NCBI RefSeq assembly: GCF_022750545.1
Contig: NZ_PUIC01000008.1
Coordinates: 124,001 to 188,000 of the forward strand
Direction: 5' to 3'
Origin: Caulobacter sp. CCUG 60055
GTDB taxonomy: Bacteria; Pseudomonadota; Alphaproteobacteria; Caulobacterales; Caulobacteraceae
DNA: 64,000 bases
In this document: in pieces, positions 54,415 to 61,970 of the stretch
Numbering within the stretch: the first letter of the stretch is position 1
Layout: the number at the start of each line of letters is the position of its first letter
The notes under the pieces: generated by a model
Seen by the model: the letters and a program-made list of their open reading frames with translations, nothing else
The model's database searches: none
Told to the model about the DNA's origin: nothing
Position numbers and translations under genes: made by a program

Positions 54415-55806
54415 ATGTTTGAGTTCGCCCGCGAACTTAAGCGCATTTTCCGGGTCGACAGCCGCCTGTCGACGCCGCGCGTCGGTCTGGCCGGCGGCGA
54501 TCCGGCGTTGCTGGAGCTGCTTAACCTCGCCTTGCTCAAGGCCGAAGGCGAGGCGGTCGACGCGGCCGTGCTGCACGCCGCCGTCGCCCAGCGCCCGGCC
54601 CAGCGCCTGATCCAATCGGCGGTCTGGCGCGAGATGGCCCGGCGCACCGGCTCGCCGGAGGCGTTGCGCAAGGCCGCCTCGGCGGCGGAGCTGGCCCTGA
54701 CCGGCATCGACCGCCGCGCTCAGGCGGAGCTCTGGGCCCAGGCGCGGGGGCAGCAGGCCGAATGCGCCATGCTCGGCGCGGAGCTGTTCGGCGATGACGG
54801 GCTGAACGCCGCGGCCGACCTGGCCCTGGCCGAGGCGCGGACGGCCGCTGGCGGTTCGGTGGCCGGCGCCATCGCCGTCGTCGCCCAGGCCCTGCTCGAA
54901 GCCCGGACAGGCGCGGCCGCCGTCGACGCCGCCCAGGCCCGCAAGGCCGTCGCCCGCTTCGACGGCGCGGTGACGGCGCTGGACGCCTGGGCGCGCCATC
55001 GCGGTTCGGGGCGGCTGCCCGCCGCCTGGGCCCACGCCGCGCGCGCGGACCTGCTGGGCGACTACGCCGTGCGGCTCGGCGACGCGCAACTGTTCGACCA
55101 GGCCCTAACCGAGCTGGGCTCGGCGCTCGGGCCGCTCGATCCGGCCTACGAGCCGTTGACCTGGGCCCGCCTCACCGCCGTGCGCGGCCGGCTGATGACC
55201 CAGCTTGGCCAGGTCACGCAGGACGTGACCATGGTCGCCGACGGCGTCGACCTGATGACCACCGTGTTCGGCCGCCTGTCGCCCGACCACAGCCCGCTGG
55301 ACTGGGCGCGGGCCCAACGTGCGCTGGGCCTGGGGCTGTGGGCGCTCGCCGACCTCACCGACAGCGGCAAGGCTTTCGAGCACGCCCTGACCTGTTTCGA
55401 CCGTGCGCTGGTCCTGCTGAAGGCCGAGCCCTCGCTGACCCTGCGCGCCACGGCCGCCGGCGAGCGGGGCGCCTGCCTGGCGCGGCACGCCGAGGTCTGC
55501 GGCGACCGGGGGCTGCTCGACGGGGCCGAGGCGGCCCTGCGCTGCGAGCTGGCGGCCGAGGACCCCGCTCGCGATCCGGTCGGCTGGGCCGTGCGCCAGG
55601 TCAATCTGGCCCGCGTCTACGAGGCAAGGGCGGATCTCGGCTGCGACGGCTCGGCTGAGCGCGACCGCGCGGCGGCCGCGCTGTGCGGCGCCCTCGACGT
55701 TTTCACCGAGCACGGCCTGCGCGGTCTCGCGGACCTGACCGTCGAAGGGCTGGAGCGGCTGCGCGCCGCCCGGCCGCAGGGAAGTTCACACGGCGACCGG
55801 CCATAG
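54415..55806 (+). CDS. helical-repeat protein of unknown function
   Basis: 463 residues, Ala-rich and probably alpha-solenoid. Repeat-like helices recur: DAQLFDQALTELGSALGPLDP, WARAQRALGLGLWALADLTDSGKAFEHALTCFDRAL, and similar spacing elsewhere. No signal peptide. I do not recognise a family; TPR or SEL1-like are possible. ATG 54415 fits the start of a conserved-looking MFEFARELKRIFRV segment. The small TonB-C-like gene lies 26 bp downstream on the same strand, probably co-transcribed. Confidence 0.75.
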   Translation: MFEFARELKRIFRVDSRLSTPRVGLAGGDPALLELLNLALLKAEGEAVDAAVLHAAVAQRPAQRLIQSAVWREMARRTGSPEALRKAASAAELALTGIDRRAQAELWAQARGQQAECAMLGAELFGDDGLNAAADLALAEARTAAGGSVAGAIAVVAQALLEARTGAAAVDAAQARKAVARFDGAVTALDAWARHRGSGRLPAAWAHAARADLLGDYAVRLGDAQLFDQALTELGSALGPLDPAYEPLTWARLTAVRGRLMTQLGQVTQDVTMVADGVDLMTTVFGRLSPDHSPLDWARAQRALGLGLWALADLTDSGKAFEHALTCFDRALVLLKAEPSLTLRATAAGERGACLARHAEVCGDRGLLDGAEAALRCELAAEDPARDPVGWAVRQVNLARVYEARADLGCDGSAERDRAAAALCGALDVFTEHGLRGLADLTVEGLERLRAARPQGSSHGDRP

Positions 55807-55832
55807 GGCCGGCGCCGCCAGGGAGAGTATGG

Positions 55833-56138
55833 ATGTTCACCGCCTTGATCGCCGCCGCCGCGTTGACGGCTTCGCCCACGGCCTACAAGCCCGCCATCGA
55901 GCGTCAGGCCGAGGCGCTGTCGGCCACCGAGGCGGTGGCGTTGCTGCGCTGCACCGCCCAGGCCGACGGCCGGGTGACGGACTGCAAGGTGACCGGCGAG
56001 ACGCCGTCGGACCTCGGCGTCGGCGCGGCCGCCCTGGCCATGGCCGCCCAGTTCCGCATCGATCCGACAGCAGACGACGGGCGTTCACTGGCCGGTTCGC
56101 CGGTCGACATCCCGGTCCGCATCCAGATCAAGCGCTGA
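55833..56138 (+). CDS. small exported TonB C-terminal-like protein
   Basis: 101 residues. The signal peptide is MFTALIAAAALTASPTA. The rest resembles a TonB C-terminal domain: EAVALLRCTAQADGRVTDCKVTGETPSDLGVGAAALAMAAQFRIDP, with the A...C..DGRV..C.V pattern, but it lacks a membrane anchor and the proline-rich spacer of true TonB. It may therefore be a periplasmic relative rather than an energy transducer. GGGAGAG precedes ATG 55833. Confidence 0.75.
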   Translation: MFTALIAAAALTASPTAYKPAIERQAEALSATEAVALLRCTAQADGRVTDCKVTGETPSDLGVGAAALAMAAQFRIDPTADDGRSLAGSPVDIPVRIQIKR

Positions 56139-56157
56139 GGTCGTCGCAGGCGGGCGG

Positions 56158-57252
56158 TCAGGCGGCGGCGACGTCGCCGGTCTGGCGCCGCATGCGCCAG
56201 AAACGCACGGTCCGCAGGGCGGATTCCCGGGGCAGGCTGGAATAGAGCTCGCCGTATTCCCGCGCCCGTCCCAAGGCGTCGGCGTCGCGGTCGAGGATCA
56301 GCACGGCGAAGGTCAGGAACAGCGAGCGGTCGAATTCGGCCGCCTTGCAGATGATCGCCAGGGCGTCCAGTTCCTTGCGCTCCAGGATGCGCCCGGCGGT
56401 GTGGAAATCGACGCCGCTCAGCTCGGCCAGCGCGACCAGGAACTTGGTCGTCTCGCCGTTGCGCAGGAAGGCCGCCAGGGCGCTCGGCGTGATGGCGTTG
56501 CGCCGCCGCAGCGACTGCACAGCTTTCTCGCTCTCGGCGTAGTCGGCGGGCAGGGAGCCGTGCCGGGCGGCGACGCTCTTGCGGCCGGCGGCCAGGGCCG
56601 CCTCCAGCGTGGCCGGGTCGAGCTCGGCGTTGCGTTCGAGGATGCGGTTGCGCAGGCGCGCCTCGACCACGAAATACATCTCGTTGAGCAGGTCGGTGGG
56701 CAGGCTGCGCCGGCCGACGACGGCCTCGTGCAGGTCGGGATTGGCGGCGGCGCGGTCGACCGCCGCCTCCTGGGCCGCGCGGGAAAGCTGCGCCCGGTCG
56801 TTGCGCAGCAGCACGCCCAGCGTGGCGTCGTCGCCGTGCTGGACGATGGCGTCGGCGACGGTCTCCGAGACGTTGGCGCGCTGGGACAGGGCCCTCAGGT
56901 GCTCCTGGCCGCGCGTCTGGGCGACATGCAGCAGGTCGGCGTCGCTGAGGCTGGCCGCCTCGGTCAGCACCGGGCCGGCGACCTGGATCGAGGCGTCGGC
57001 GGCGAGGTTGCGCAGCAGGTTGCGCGGGGCCGCCGCGGCCGAGGCCACCCGCTGGGACAGCTCGGCCCGCACGGCTTCCTCCATCTCGCCGGCGAGCTGG
57101 CTCATCACGTCGTCGAACAGGCCCATCTCGCTGGCGCCATGTCCCTCGGGGGCGACCAGGAACAGGTCGGTCACCTCGCGAAGCAGGTCGCGCCGCCTCT
57201 GGCTGGAGGGCTCGTGGGCGAGCGCGATCAGGCGTTGCAGCTTTTCGGACAT
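56158..57252 (-). CDS. DUF2336 protein 2
   Basis: 364 residues, all-helical. The DUF2336 hallmark VSETVADAIVQHGDDATLGVLLRNDRAQLSRAAQ matches the protein at 42229. Further helices such as SLPTDLLNEMYFVVEARLRNRIL follow. Function unknown. The Ala/Pro-rich secreted protein gene ends 13 bp upstream on the same strand, so the two are likely one operon. Convergent with the TonB-C-like gene. Confidence 0.87.
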   Translation of the reverse strand: MSEKLQRLIALAHEPSSQRRRDLLREVTDLFLVAPEGHGASEMGLFDDVMSQLAGEMEEAVRAELSQRVASAAAAPRNLLRNLAADASIQVAGPVLTEAASLSDADLLHVAQTRGQEHLRALSQRANVSETVADAIVQHGDDATLGVLLRNDRAQLSRAAQEAAVDRAAANPDLHEAVVGRRSLPTDLLNEMYFVVEARLRNRILERNAELDPATLEAALAAGRKSVAARHGSLPADYAESEKAVQSLRRRNAITPSALAAFLRNGETTKFLVALAELSGVDFHTAGRILERKELDALAIICKAAEFDRSLFLTFAVLILDRDADALGRAREYGELYSSLPRESALRTVRFWRMRRQTGDVAAA

Positions 57253-57265
57253 CTGGAAAAACGGA

Positions 57266-57934
57266 TCAGAACAGGTTGGGGGCGTTCGAGGCCGGCGAGG
57301 AAGAGGGCTGGGTGGTGTCGCGGACGACCTGGGTGACGCCGCTGGCGTTGGTCACCCGCTTGGCGGCGGCCGTCGGCGGCGGGTCGGGCTCGGCCATGCC
57401 GGCGGAGGCGCCGGCGAAGAACTGCGGCGACAGCGGGATCGGATCGGGCGACATGCCGAACTCGCGGTGCACCGAATAGAAATGCGGGCCGTTGGGGTTG
57501 CGCGGCGCGGTCGCGACCGCCTGGGGCGCGGCGACCGCGGCCGGCGCGGATTGGACATGGGCGGGCGTGGCGGGCGCCAGCGGCGCGGCGGTCATCGTCC
57601 GGGGCGGCGCCGGGGCGTAGATGCTCGTCGGCAAGGTCGGCGCGGGAGCGGACGTCGGCGCGGCGGCGGGCGGGCGGGCGCGAACGAAGGCCGGCGGCGC
57701 GGCCGGGGCCGAGGCGACTTCCTGGGACGCGGCGGGCGAGGGCGTCTCGGCCGGGCCGGATCGCTTGCCAGGCCAGCTGAGCACGCGGCCGGACGCCGGA
57801 GCGCCCTGGGCGGCGAGGGCGGAGGCGGGGACGGGCGCGGCCGCCGGCCCGGGGCCGGCTCCGTATCGGTCTTCGGCCTGGGCCGTCAAAGGCGCGGCGA
57901 GCGCGACGGCCGCGAACGCGATGATGAAGCGCAT
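57266..57934 (-). CDS. Ala/Pro-rich exported protein
   Basis: 222 residues. The signal peptide is MRFIIAFAAVALAAPLTAQA. Most of the mature chain is Ala/Pro-rich and probably disordered (PAPTLPTSIYAPAPPRTMT). A short structured part near residues 145-175 reads NGPHFYSVHREFGMSPDPIPLSPQFF. No known family. Ends 13 bp before the DUF2336 gene, suggesting co-transcription, but the two proteins would be in different compartments unless this one is membrane-linked. Confidence 0.72.
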   Translation of the reverse strand: MRFIIAFAAVALAAPLTAQAEDRYGAGPGPAAAPVPASALAAQGAPASGRVLSWPGKRSGPAETPSPAASQEVASAPAAPPAFVRARPPAAAPTSAPAPTLPTSIYAPAPPRTMTAAPLAPATPAHVQSAPAAVAAPQAVATAPRNPNGPHFYSVHREFGMSPDPIPLSPQFFAGASAGMAEPDPPPTAAAKRVTNASGVTQVVRDTTQPSSSPASNAPNLF

Positions 57935-57993
57935 CGGGACCCCCCAATAAGGTCGATCCCGAATCCCTTAGTCCCGTGGCGCTTAACCCCGCG

Positions 57994-58761
57994 CTAACGG
58001 CCGCGCCAGCGCCGCAGCAGCATGGTCTCGACCGCCTGCATGAGGGCGTAGAGCGCCCCGCCCATCAGGGCCAGGATGGCCACGGCCGCGAACATCTTGG
58101 CGGTCTGCAGGCGGTTGGAGGCTTCCAGAATCCGCCAGGCGAGGCCCTGGGCCCCGCCGGAGCCGGCGACGAACTCGGCGACCACGGCGCCGATCAGGGC
58201 GAGGCCGGCCGCGATCTTGTGCCCCACCAGCAGGTAGGGCACGGCGGACGGCAGGCGCAGGCGCAGCAGCCTTTGCAGCCGGGTCGCGCCATAGAGGTCG
58301 AACAATCGCTCCAGATCGGGGTCGGCGGCCTTGAAGCCGGTCAGGGCGCCCGAGAAGATCGGGAAGAAGGCGACGATCACCGCCAGGGCGACGATGGCGC
58401 GCTCCGGATGCTCGAGGCCGGCCCAGATCACCACGATCGGGGCGATGGCGACCACCGGCGTCACCTGGATGGCCACCGCCAGCGGCTGCACCGCCCGCTC
58501 CAACAGCGGATGGGTCGCCACCAGAAGGGCCAGGCCGCAGGCGATCACGCTGGCGCACGCCAGGGCCGCCAGCGCCATCAGCAGCGTGTTCCAGGCCGAG
58601 GCCAGCAGGATCGGCGCGTTGTCGACCGCCGCCTTGGCCACGGCCGTCGGCGTCGGCAGGAAATAGGTCGGCACGGCGAGGGCGCGGCAGGCGATCTCCC
58701 ACGCCGCCAGCAGCAGCCCGGCCAGGATCAGCGGGGCGAGGAGGTCGGCGATCCGGCTCAT
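57994..58761 (-). CDS. ABC importer permease (SsuC/ThiX type)
   Basis: 255 residues with about six membrane helices (for example LILAGLLLAAWEIACRAL and LALIGAVVAEFVAGSG). The binding-protein-dependent permease EAA loop is seen in DLYGATRLQRLLRLRLPSAVPYLLVGHKIAAGLALIGAVVAEF. It belongs to the SsuC/TauC/ThiX class that imports sulfonates, nitrate or pyrimidines. Its ATG overlaps the ATPase gene stop (ATGA). The substrate is not determined. Confidence 0.92.
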   Translation of the reverse strand: MSRIADLLAPLILAGLLLAAWEIACRALAVPTYFLPTPTAVAKAAVDNAPILLASAWNTLLMALAALACASVIACGLALLVATHPLLERAVQPLAVAIQVTPVVAIAPIVVIWAGLEHPERAIVALAVIVAFFPIFSGALTGFKAADPDLERLFDLYGATRLQRLLRLRLPSAVPYLLVGHKIAAGLALIGAVVAEFVAGSGGAQGLAWRILEASNRLQTAKMFAAVAILALMGGALYALMQAVETMLLRRWRGR

Positions 58762-59498
58762 GCCGCCATCGCCCGTTCGAGCTGGTTCGAGATCGCCTCG
58801 ACCGCCTCGCGGAACGGGGCGGTCGCCCGAAAGCCGGGCGGCCGGGGCAGGGGGGCGCCGATCGCCGTCTCGCCGGCGGCGCGGCCGGGGCCGGCGCTCA
58901 TCACCACCACGCGCTGGGCGGTATAGGCCGCCTCCTCGACGTTGTGGGTGACGAAGACCACGGCCGGTTCGAGTTCACGCCAGAGCTGGTGGACGTCCTC
59001 GGCCAGGGCGCGGCGGGTGATCTCGTCGAGGGCGGCGAACGGCTCGTCGAGCAGCAGCAGGCGCGGGCGGGTGACCAGGGCGCGGGCCAGCGACACGCGC
59101 ATGGCCATGCCGCCGGACAACTGGGCCGGCTTGGCGGTCTCGACGCCATGCAGCTTCACCAGGGCCAGCGCCTCGGACGCCCGGGCGCGAGCGGCCTTGC
59201 GGTCGACGCCGGCCAACTCCAGCGGCAGGGCGACGTTGGCGGCCGCATCCGCCCACGGCGCTAGGGTCGGGGCCTGGAACACCACCGAGGTCTCGCCGCG
59301 CCCCGGCGTGCGCCGGACCGCGCCTCGCGTCGGCGTCTCCAGCCCGGCCAGCAGTCGCAAGGCCGTCGACTTGCCGCAGCCCGACGGGCCGACCAGGGCG
59401 ACGATCTCGCCGGCCTCCAGCGACAGGCTGAACGGCCCGAGCGCCCGGCCCCGACCCGGATAGTCGACCTCGACGGCCTCCAGCGCGGCTATGGCCAT
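58758..59498 (-). CDS. ABC importer ATPase (SsuB/ThiZ type)
   Basis: 246 residues. Walker A GPSGCGKST, Q-loop VVFQAPTLAPWADA, signature LSGGMAMRVSLARAL, Walker B LLLLDEPFAALDE and H-loop VFVTHNVEEA are all intact. It energises import with the permease encoded just downstream and the binding protein just upstream (one-base gap). The aliphatic sulfonate, nitrate or thiamine-precursor class cannot be separated by sequence alone. Confidence 0.94.
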   Translation of the reverse strand: MAIAALEAVEVDYPGRGRALGPFSLSLEAGEIVALVGPSGCGKSTALRLLAGLETPTRGAVRRTPGRGETSVVFQAPTLAPWADAAANVALPLELAGVDRKAARARASEALALVKLHGVETAKPAQLSGGMAMRVSLARALVTRPRLLLLDEPFAALDEITRRALAEDVHQLWRELEPAVVFVTHNVEEAAYTAQRVVVMSAGPGRAAGETAIGAPLPRPPGFRATAPFREAVEAISNQLERAMAA

Positions 59499-59499
59499 G

Positions 59500-60513
59500 T
59501 CAGTTCGCGGTGCTCTTGTTCACGAACTGCAGGGTGTAGGCGCGCCCGACGTCCATGGTCTTGGGATAGACGCCCTGGCCGGCGGCGACGTCGAACACCT
59601 CCTTCCAGCGGGCGTCGCTCATCGCGCCGATCCCGGCGGTTTTGGCCTCGCCGCCGTCGACGACGCCATACGCGCGCATCTTGTCGCGGGCCTGGTCGAG
59701 GACGTCCTGGGTCATTTCCGGATTGTCCTTGAGAATCAGGGCGTCGCCAGGCCGGGGATCGCCATGCAGATAGGACGTCCAGCCGGCGGCGGTGGCGTCG
59801 ACGAAGGCCTGCACCGCCTTGGGATTGTTGGCGATCAGGCTGTCCGGGGCCAGCACCATGGCCGCGTAGCCGGGATAGCCGGCGTCGGCCAGCAGGAACA
59901 CCGCCGGCTTCTCCTTGGCCGCCTTCTCGATGGTGTACGGCTCGGAGGTGACATAGCCCTCCTGGATCGCGCGGCGGTCGGCGAGGAAGGTGGCGTTGCT
60001 GTGGGTGTATTTGCGCACCTGATCGTCGGTGAAGCCGTACTTGGCCTTCAGCCAGGTCCAGAAGGTGGTCACCGCCGAGTCCGAGATCAGGATCGGCCGG
60101 CCCTTCATGTCGGCGAAGCCCTTGAGGCCCTGGTCGGCGTGGGCGATCAGCACCTGCGGGTCCTTCTGCATCGAGGCCATCACCGCCTTCACCGGCGCCT
60201 TCTCGGCGGCGAGGTTGAGCACGGTGAAGCTGTTGGAGCCCATGCCCATCTCGACCGCGCCGGCGGCCAGCAGCTGCGGCACGTTCACCGCCGGTCCGCC
60301 CTGGATGATGGTCACCTCCAGGCCGCGCTTCTTGTACTCGCCGGTGGCCAGCGCCTGATAGAAGCCGCCCTGTTCGGCCTGGGCCCGCCAGTCGGTGGCG
60401 AAGCGGATCTTGGTCGCGCCCGGCGCGGCCGGCGCCTCGGCCTTCTTGCCGGGTGAGCAGGCGGCGGCCAGCGCGAGCAGCGCGGCGACGGCGACAAGAC
60501 GCAAGACTTTCAA
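59500..60513 (-). CDS. ABC substrate-binding lipoprotein (SsuA/THI5-like)
   Basis: 337 residues. Lipobox LAAACSPG marks a lipidated periplasmic protein. The body has the SsuA/THI5/NMT1 fold: TKIRFATDWRAQAEQGGFYQALATGEYKKRGLEVTIIQGG, EMGMGSNSF, and EGYVTSEPY. TTG 60513 is the better start: GGGAGG lies upstream, whereas the longer in-frame start at 60567 has no signal-like sequence. The CCCFC motif of true thiamine-precursor THI5 proteins is absent, so the ligand is open (sulfonate, nitrate, pyrimidine or other). Confidence 0.9.
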   Translation of the reverse strand: MKVLRLVAVAALLALAAACSPGKKAEAPAAPGATKIRFATDWRAQAEQGGFYQALATGEYKKRGLEVTIIQGGPAVNVPQLLAAGAVEMGMGSNSFTVLNLAAEKAPVKAVMASMQKDPQVLIAHADQGLKGFADMKGRPILISDSAVTTFWTWLKAKYGFTDDQVRKYTHSNATFLADRRAIQEGYVTSEPYTIEKAAKEKPAVFLLADAGYPGYAAMVLAPDSLIANNPKAVQAFVDATAAGWTSYLHGDPRPGDALILKDNPEMTQDVLDQARDKMRAYGVVDGGEAKTAGIGAMSDARWKEVFDVAAGQGVYPKTMDVGRAYTLQFVNKSTAN

Positions 60514-60674
60514 GGCGATCCCTCCCGATGCGGCGCGGAGGTTAGGGCGGTTGGCGGCGCGCGCCAATCCCGGGCGGCGGTCTCGCCGTCGCCATTACCC
60601 GGCGCGTAATCGCTTTGCGTCCGCACCGGCGGTTTGATCGGCCCATCGAAGCCCATCGAACGAAGGAGACCGCC

Positions 60675-61532
60675 ATGATCGAACAGGACGTTTTCAAGCC
60701 GGCCGCCGCACGCGCGACCATTCCCGTCTCCACGGCGGTCGCCGCCGACGGCGCCCGTCTGTTCGTCCGCGAATGGGGGCGGGGGCGGCCGATCGTGTTC
60801 GTCGCCAGCGCCATGCTGCCGTCGGATATGTGGACCTCTCAGATGCTGGCCCTGTCGGGGCAGGGCTTCCGCTGCATCGCCTTCGACCGGCGCGGGCACG
60901 GCCGCTCCAGCGACACGGGCGGCGGCTACGACTACGACACCCTCGCCGACGATCTGGCGGCGGTGATGGCGGCCAGGGAGGCGCGCGACGCCGTGCTGGT
61001 CAGCCACTCGTTCGGCGGCGGCGAGGTGGCGCGCTACCTGTCGCGGCACGGCGACGCGGCGGTGCGGGGCGTCGTCCTGGTCGCGCCGACCACGCCGTTC
61101 CTGCTGCGGACGGCCGACAACCCGCACGGCGTTCCGGCCGAGGCGTTCGAGGCGCTGCGCCAGGCTATGGCCGACGATTTTCCCAAGTGGATGGACGATA
61201 ACGAGGAGGCGTTCGTCACGCCGGAAACCTCGGCCGGCCGGCGCCGCTGGATCAAGGACCTCATGCAGCGGACTTCGCTGCAGGCGGTGATCGAGATGAA
61301 CCGGGTGATGACCCGGACCGACTTCCGGCCGGAGCTGCGTGCGATCCGCCGGCCGGTCTTGGTCGTGCACGGGACCCGGGACGCTTCGGCGCCCATCGAC
61401 CTGACCGGCCGGCCGACGGCGGCGCTGATACCGGGCGCGCGGCTGGAGGTTTATGACGAGGCCCCGCACGGCCTGTTCATGACCCATGCGGCGCGGCTGA
61501 ACGAAGATCTGCGGAGGTTCGCCGAGGGCTGA
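60675..61532 (+). CDS. alpha/beta hydrolase
   Basis: 285 residues. Nucleophile Ser112 in VSHSFGGGEVA, the Asp in VVHGTRDASAP and the His in DEAPHGLF give the full triad; RGHGRS precedes. It resembles non-haem peroxidase or esterase-type alpha/beta hydrolases, which often start MIE and hold the PIVFVASAMLPSDMW oxyanion strand. ATG 60675 is preceded by AAGGAG. It is divergent from the ABC importer operon, so it may hydrolyse a related compound, but that is a guess. Confidence 0.88.
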   Translation: MIEQDVFKPAAARATIPVSTAVAADGARLFVREWGRGRPIVFVASAMLPSDMWTSQMLALSGQGFRCIAFDRRGHGRSSDTGGGYDYDTLADDLAAVMAAREARDAVLVSHSFGGGEVARYLSRHGDAAVRGVVLVAPTTPFLLRTADNPHGVPAEAFEALRQAMADDFPKWMDDNEEAFVTPETSAGRRRWIKDLMQRTSLQAVIEMNRVMTRTDFRPELRAIRRPVLVVHGTRDASAPIDLTGRPTAALIPGARLEVYDEAPHGLFMTHAARLNEDLRRFAEG

Positions 61533-61970
61533 GGCCCGAACGCAGAGCGAGAGGGCAATGTCCGGATCGCTCCCGACACTGTCCTCTCACCCAAGTCCTA
61601 GGCGGACTTGCGCCGGGGGTTTTCGCCGCTGGGAGATCACGTCCGGCGATCCTTGCGGATCGACAGGCATGTCAGGCCCCTCGACTTGGCCCTCCAATTG
61701 GGCGGAGCGGGTTGCACCGCCGCGCCGAACCGAAGGCCTTCCTGCCGCCTGTCTACTTCGGTCGCCCTCCGTGGTCAGGGCCGCTGGTTTCCCTCGGCGA
61801 CTTGACGGTCCCACCAAACCCGCTATGACGCAACGCTCCACGCCGTGCGCGGTGTGCGCTGCGGCGTGACGGCCGGTTGAAAACTTGTGGGTATCCGGAG
61901 GATTTTCCGGATTAACCGTTTTCGATCCGCAGCTTGAAGATATCCACAGGAAACTGGCCGGCGGTTTCGC
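61533..61970. other. 438-bp non-coding stretch with several hairpins
   Basis: No credible gene on either strand. Short stems recur: AAGTCC-TAGGC-GGACTT near 61594, CGATCC-TTGC-GGATCG near 61647, and near 61893 a TCCGG...CCGGA hairpin nested between TTGTGGGTATC and GATATCCACAG, which can pair with one wobble. The short reading frames here show no codon bias or domain. It could be a structured RNA or decayed sequence; I did not recognise an RNA family, tmRNA, RNase P or SRP RNA. Confidence 0.5.

Noticed and set aside
61587-61841. 84-codon open frame on the minus strand
   Set aside because: Basic, low-complexity, no ribosome binding site or recognised domain; kept as non-coding.
61933-61952. 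GATATCCACAG resembling a DnaA box
   Set aside because: One near-match only, with no cluster or AT-rich unwinding region; not an origin.
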